From positions 1-64,000 of the IMG/VR virus record IMGVR_UViG_3300044846_005371: DNA of 64,000 nucleotides. One strand, given 5' to 3'. Below are positions 62,606 through 64,000 of the stretch, piece by piece (positions within the stretch are counted from its first letter, which is position 1; each line of letters starts with the position of its first letter). The stretch comes from a virus. The notes under the pieces were generated by a model. That model worked only from the letters and a program-made list of their open reading frames with translations, made no database searches and was not told the DNA's origin. The position numbers were made by a program, and so were the translations under genes.

Positions 62606-64000
62606 ATGGCAAGAGCAACAATCAAGCTAGTAATTGATCCTGACCGTAATAAATTAACTTTTAGTAAAAATTTTAGGATATTTTCAACGGATGAGCCGCT
62701 ATCTGGAATAGTTGCATTTTCTGAATATTTGGAAAGTATAGATGTAACTTCTCCAAATACACTAGATCTAAATAGTTACTTATTCAGATCATTTAGGTAT
62801 TCATCAAATAAGGAAGATTGGTCATTATGGTACTCAGTTTCTCCAACAAATACTTCTGAGATTTCATCAATTATATTGGATCCAGCTTCCAAGTTTTACT
62901 TTGAAATAAAATACGAATACGATAATGGTAATTTTGAGGAATTAGACAGTGCTATTCAAATCAATGAAATTAAGCTAAGATTTGAAAAAGCTGACGACTC
63001 TTTACCAGATTCCTATGCGCCTAGAGTAGTATGTTCAAATGAGCGTTGCACAAATTTCATAACCACTACTAATCCATCATTTAAACCATATCAAGTCGAC
63101 TCAGCTATAGATATGTACCGCGAGCTTTCGCTATATACTAATAAGATATTTGGACATGATGTCGTTTACTTTAAAACTGAACCTGATTCAGATAGTGGAG
63201 ACTATATCTTTAAGGAATGGACACTTTACAAAAACATAGATCGTAAATGTTTAAAGGTAGTTGTTCCAAAGAACTCCTTTCCTTCAAATGCTCCTAAATT
63301 TACTGAATTTGGAATGGATTTTCAATTACCATTTGAAGTCCATATCGATCATAGGTATTTTCAATCAATTTTTGGAGCAGGTACTGAACCTAGAGTTAGG
63401 GACTTTTTATATTTTCCTCTCTTAAATAGAATGTTTGAAATACAAGGAAGTTACATTCATAAAGGCTTTATGATGACTCCAACTTATTGGAAAGTATCGC
63501 TTAAGAAGTACAATCCAAATATCGACATGCTTCTTACTGATGATAGTCGACACTTCTTAGATAACGTTATTCAAAGTGCTGAACAATTATTCTCTGCTCA
63601 AGTCGAGCAGTCTACTTCAGATGCTAAAATGACAAAGCAGTACGAAAATATTACAACGACTTTTGATTCATCACGTAAAGCAATACACTTTGACCTCATG
63701 ACTAAGCAGCTAAAATACAATTTTAATCACGCTAGTCTAATTCAAAACTATTATGATTTAACAAAAATAGTTCCAGTTCAAAAGACATATCAACTAACAA
63801 ATGATGATCCAGTTGTCTCGATTAGCATGAATCATGTATCTCTTCAGGATTTGGATCAAAATTCTCCAAATTCTCATTACGTTATTCTTGCGTATCAGGA
63901 AAGTGAAATATTTAGCGCATGGCAAAATAATGCTCTATTTACATACGATAAAAATTTCTATGGAACTATCACTAGATATCTTAGAGTTAGGGGACCTTTT
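62606..64000 (+). CDS. Virion-type protein, 3' partial
   Basis: The frame starts at ATG 62606 (MARATIKLVIDPDRNKLTFS) and stays open through 465 codons to the last base of the window. I do not recognise a family. It is Asp/Ser/Tyr rich and beta-dominated, like the tail proteins before it, with segments such as FRIFSTDEPLSGIVAFSEYL and TYWKVSLKKYNPNIDMLLTD. A CSNERC pair of cysteines occurs near residue 149. A tail or baseplate role is inferred from composition, neighbours and the upstream AATAAATA motif. Confidence 0.65.
   Translation, partial: MARATIKLVIDPDRNKLTFSKNFRIFSTDEPLSGIVAFSEYLESIDVTSPNTLDLNSYLFRSFRYSSNKEDWSLWYSVSPTNTSEISSIILDPASKFYFEIKYEYDNGNFEELDSAIQINEIKLRFEKADDSLPDSYAPRVVCSNERCTNFITTTNPSFKPYQVDSAIDMYRELSLYTNKIFGHDVVYFKTEPDSDSGDYIFKEWTLYKNIDRKCLKVVVPKNSFPSNAPKFTEFGMDFQLPFEVHIDHRYFQSIFGAGTEPRVRDFLYFPLLNRMFEIQGSYIHKGFMMTPTYWKVSLKKYNPNIDMLLTDDSRHFLDNVIQSAEQLFSAQVEQSTSDAKMTKQYENITTTFDSSRKAIHFDLMTKQLKYNFNHASLIQNYYDLTKIVPVQKTYQLTNDDPVVSISMNHVSLQDLDQNSPNSHYVILAYQESEIFSAWQNNALFTYDKNFYGTITRYLRVRGPF

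Overview
The window is a stretch of an AT-rich tailed-phage genome with a T4-like core, most likely infecting a member of the Bacteroidota. Phage identity rests on a gp32-type ssDNA-binding protein, a T4 RNase H-type flap nuclease, a gp55-type late sigma factor, phage GroEL and GroES, class Ia ribonucleotide reductase, a RuvC-like resolvase and more than 30 kb of large tail and fibre genes. The host inference rests on a Bacteroidota-style histone H1-like (Hc1) protein, A-rich leaders before most starts with few Shine-Dalgarno sequences, and the composition. No capsid, terminase or DNA polymerase gene lies in the window, so it is a fragment of a larger genome.

Layout. (1) 1-16.8 kb, plus strand: six fibre genes. 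Four carry long collagen-like Gly-X-Y stems made almost entirely of Gly-Thr-Ser triplets; the largest encodes 1905 residues. (2) 16.9-22.3 kb, plus strand: three tightly packed glycosyltransferase genes. The last fuses a GT4-like domain, a GT9/heptosyltransferase-like domain with a four-cysteine finger, and a methyltransferase. The block ends at a bidirectional terminator. (3) 22.3-42.2 kb, minus strand: GroES, RNase H, gp32, the Hc1-like protein, a zincin and its partner, NrdA/NrdB, an S1-domain protein, a 1356-residue probable virion protein, GroEL, two nucleases, an acyl-CoA thioesterase, an RNA ligase with a P-loop kinase, a membrane-anchored glucosaminidase and a UvdE endonuclease. (4) 42.2-42.5 kb: a divergent control region with several perfect inverted repeats. 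(5) 42.5-61.7 kb, plus strand: RuvC-like resolvase, gp55 and six large tail or baseplate-type proteins. The last of these has a conventional proline-containing collagen stem, an LVIVD-like propeller and a tip domain. (6) 61.7-62.5 kb, minus: one unknown gene. (7) From 62.6 kb, plus: an unfinished virion-type gene that runs off the end.

How the parts fit. The late genes are repeatedly preceded by AATAAATA, or once by an exact T4-type TATAAATA, which fits the encoded gp55. The minus-strand block supplies replication, recombination, repair, nucleotide, folding and RNA-repair functions. The most striking hypothesis is that the three sugar-transfer genes glycosylate the adjacent Thr/Ser-rich collagen stems, giving a phage-encoded glycosylated-collagen fibre system. 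This is inferred from gene order, acceptor chemistry and enzyme family, and is not proven. No intergenic stretch exceeds 300 bases; the longest is the divergent region, about 247 bases.
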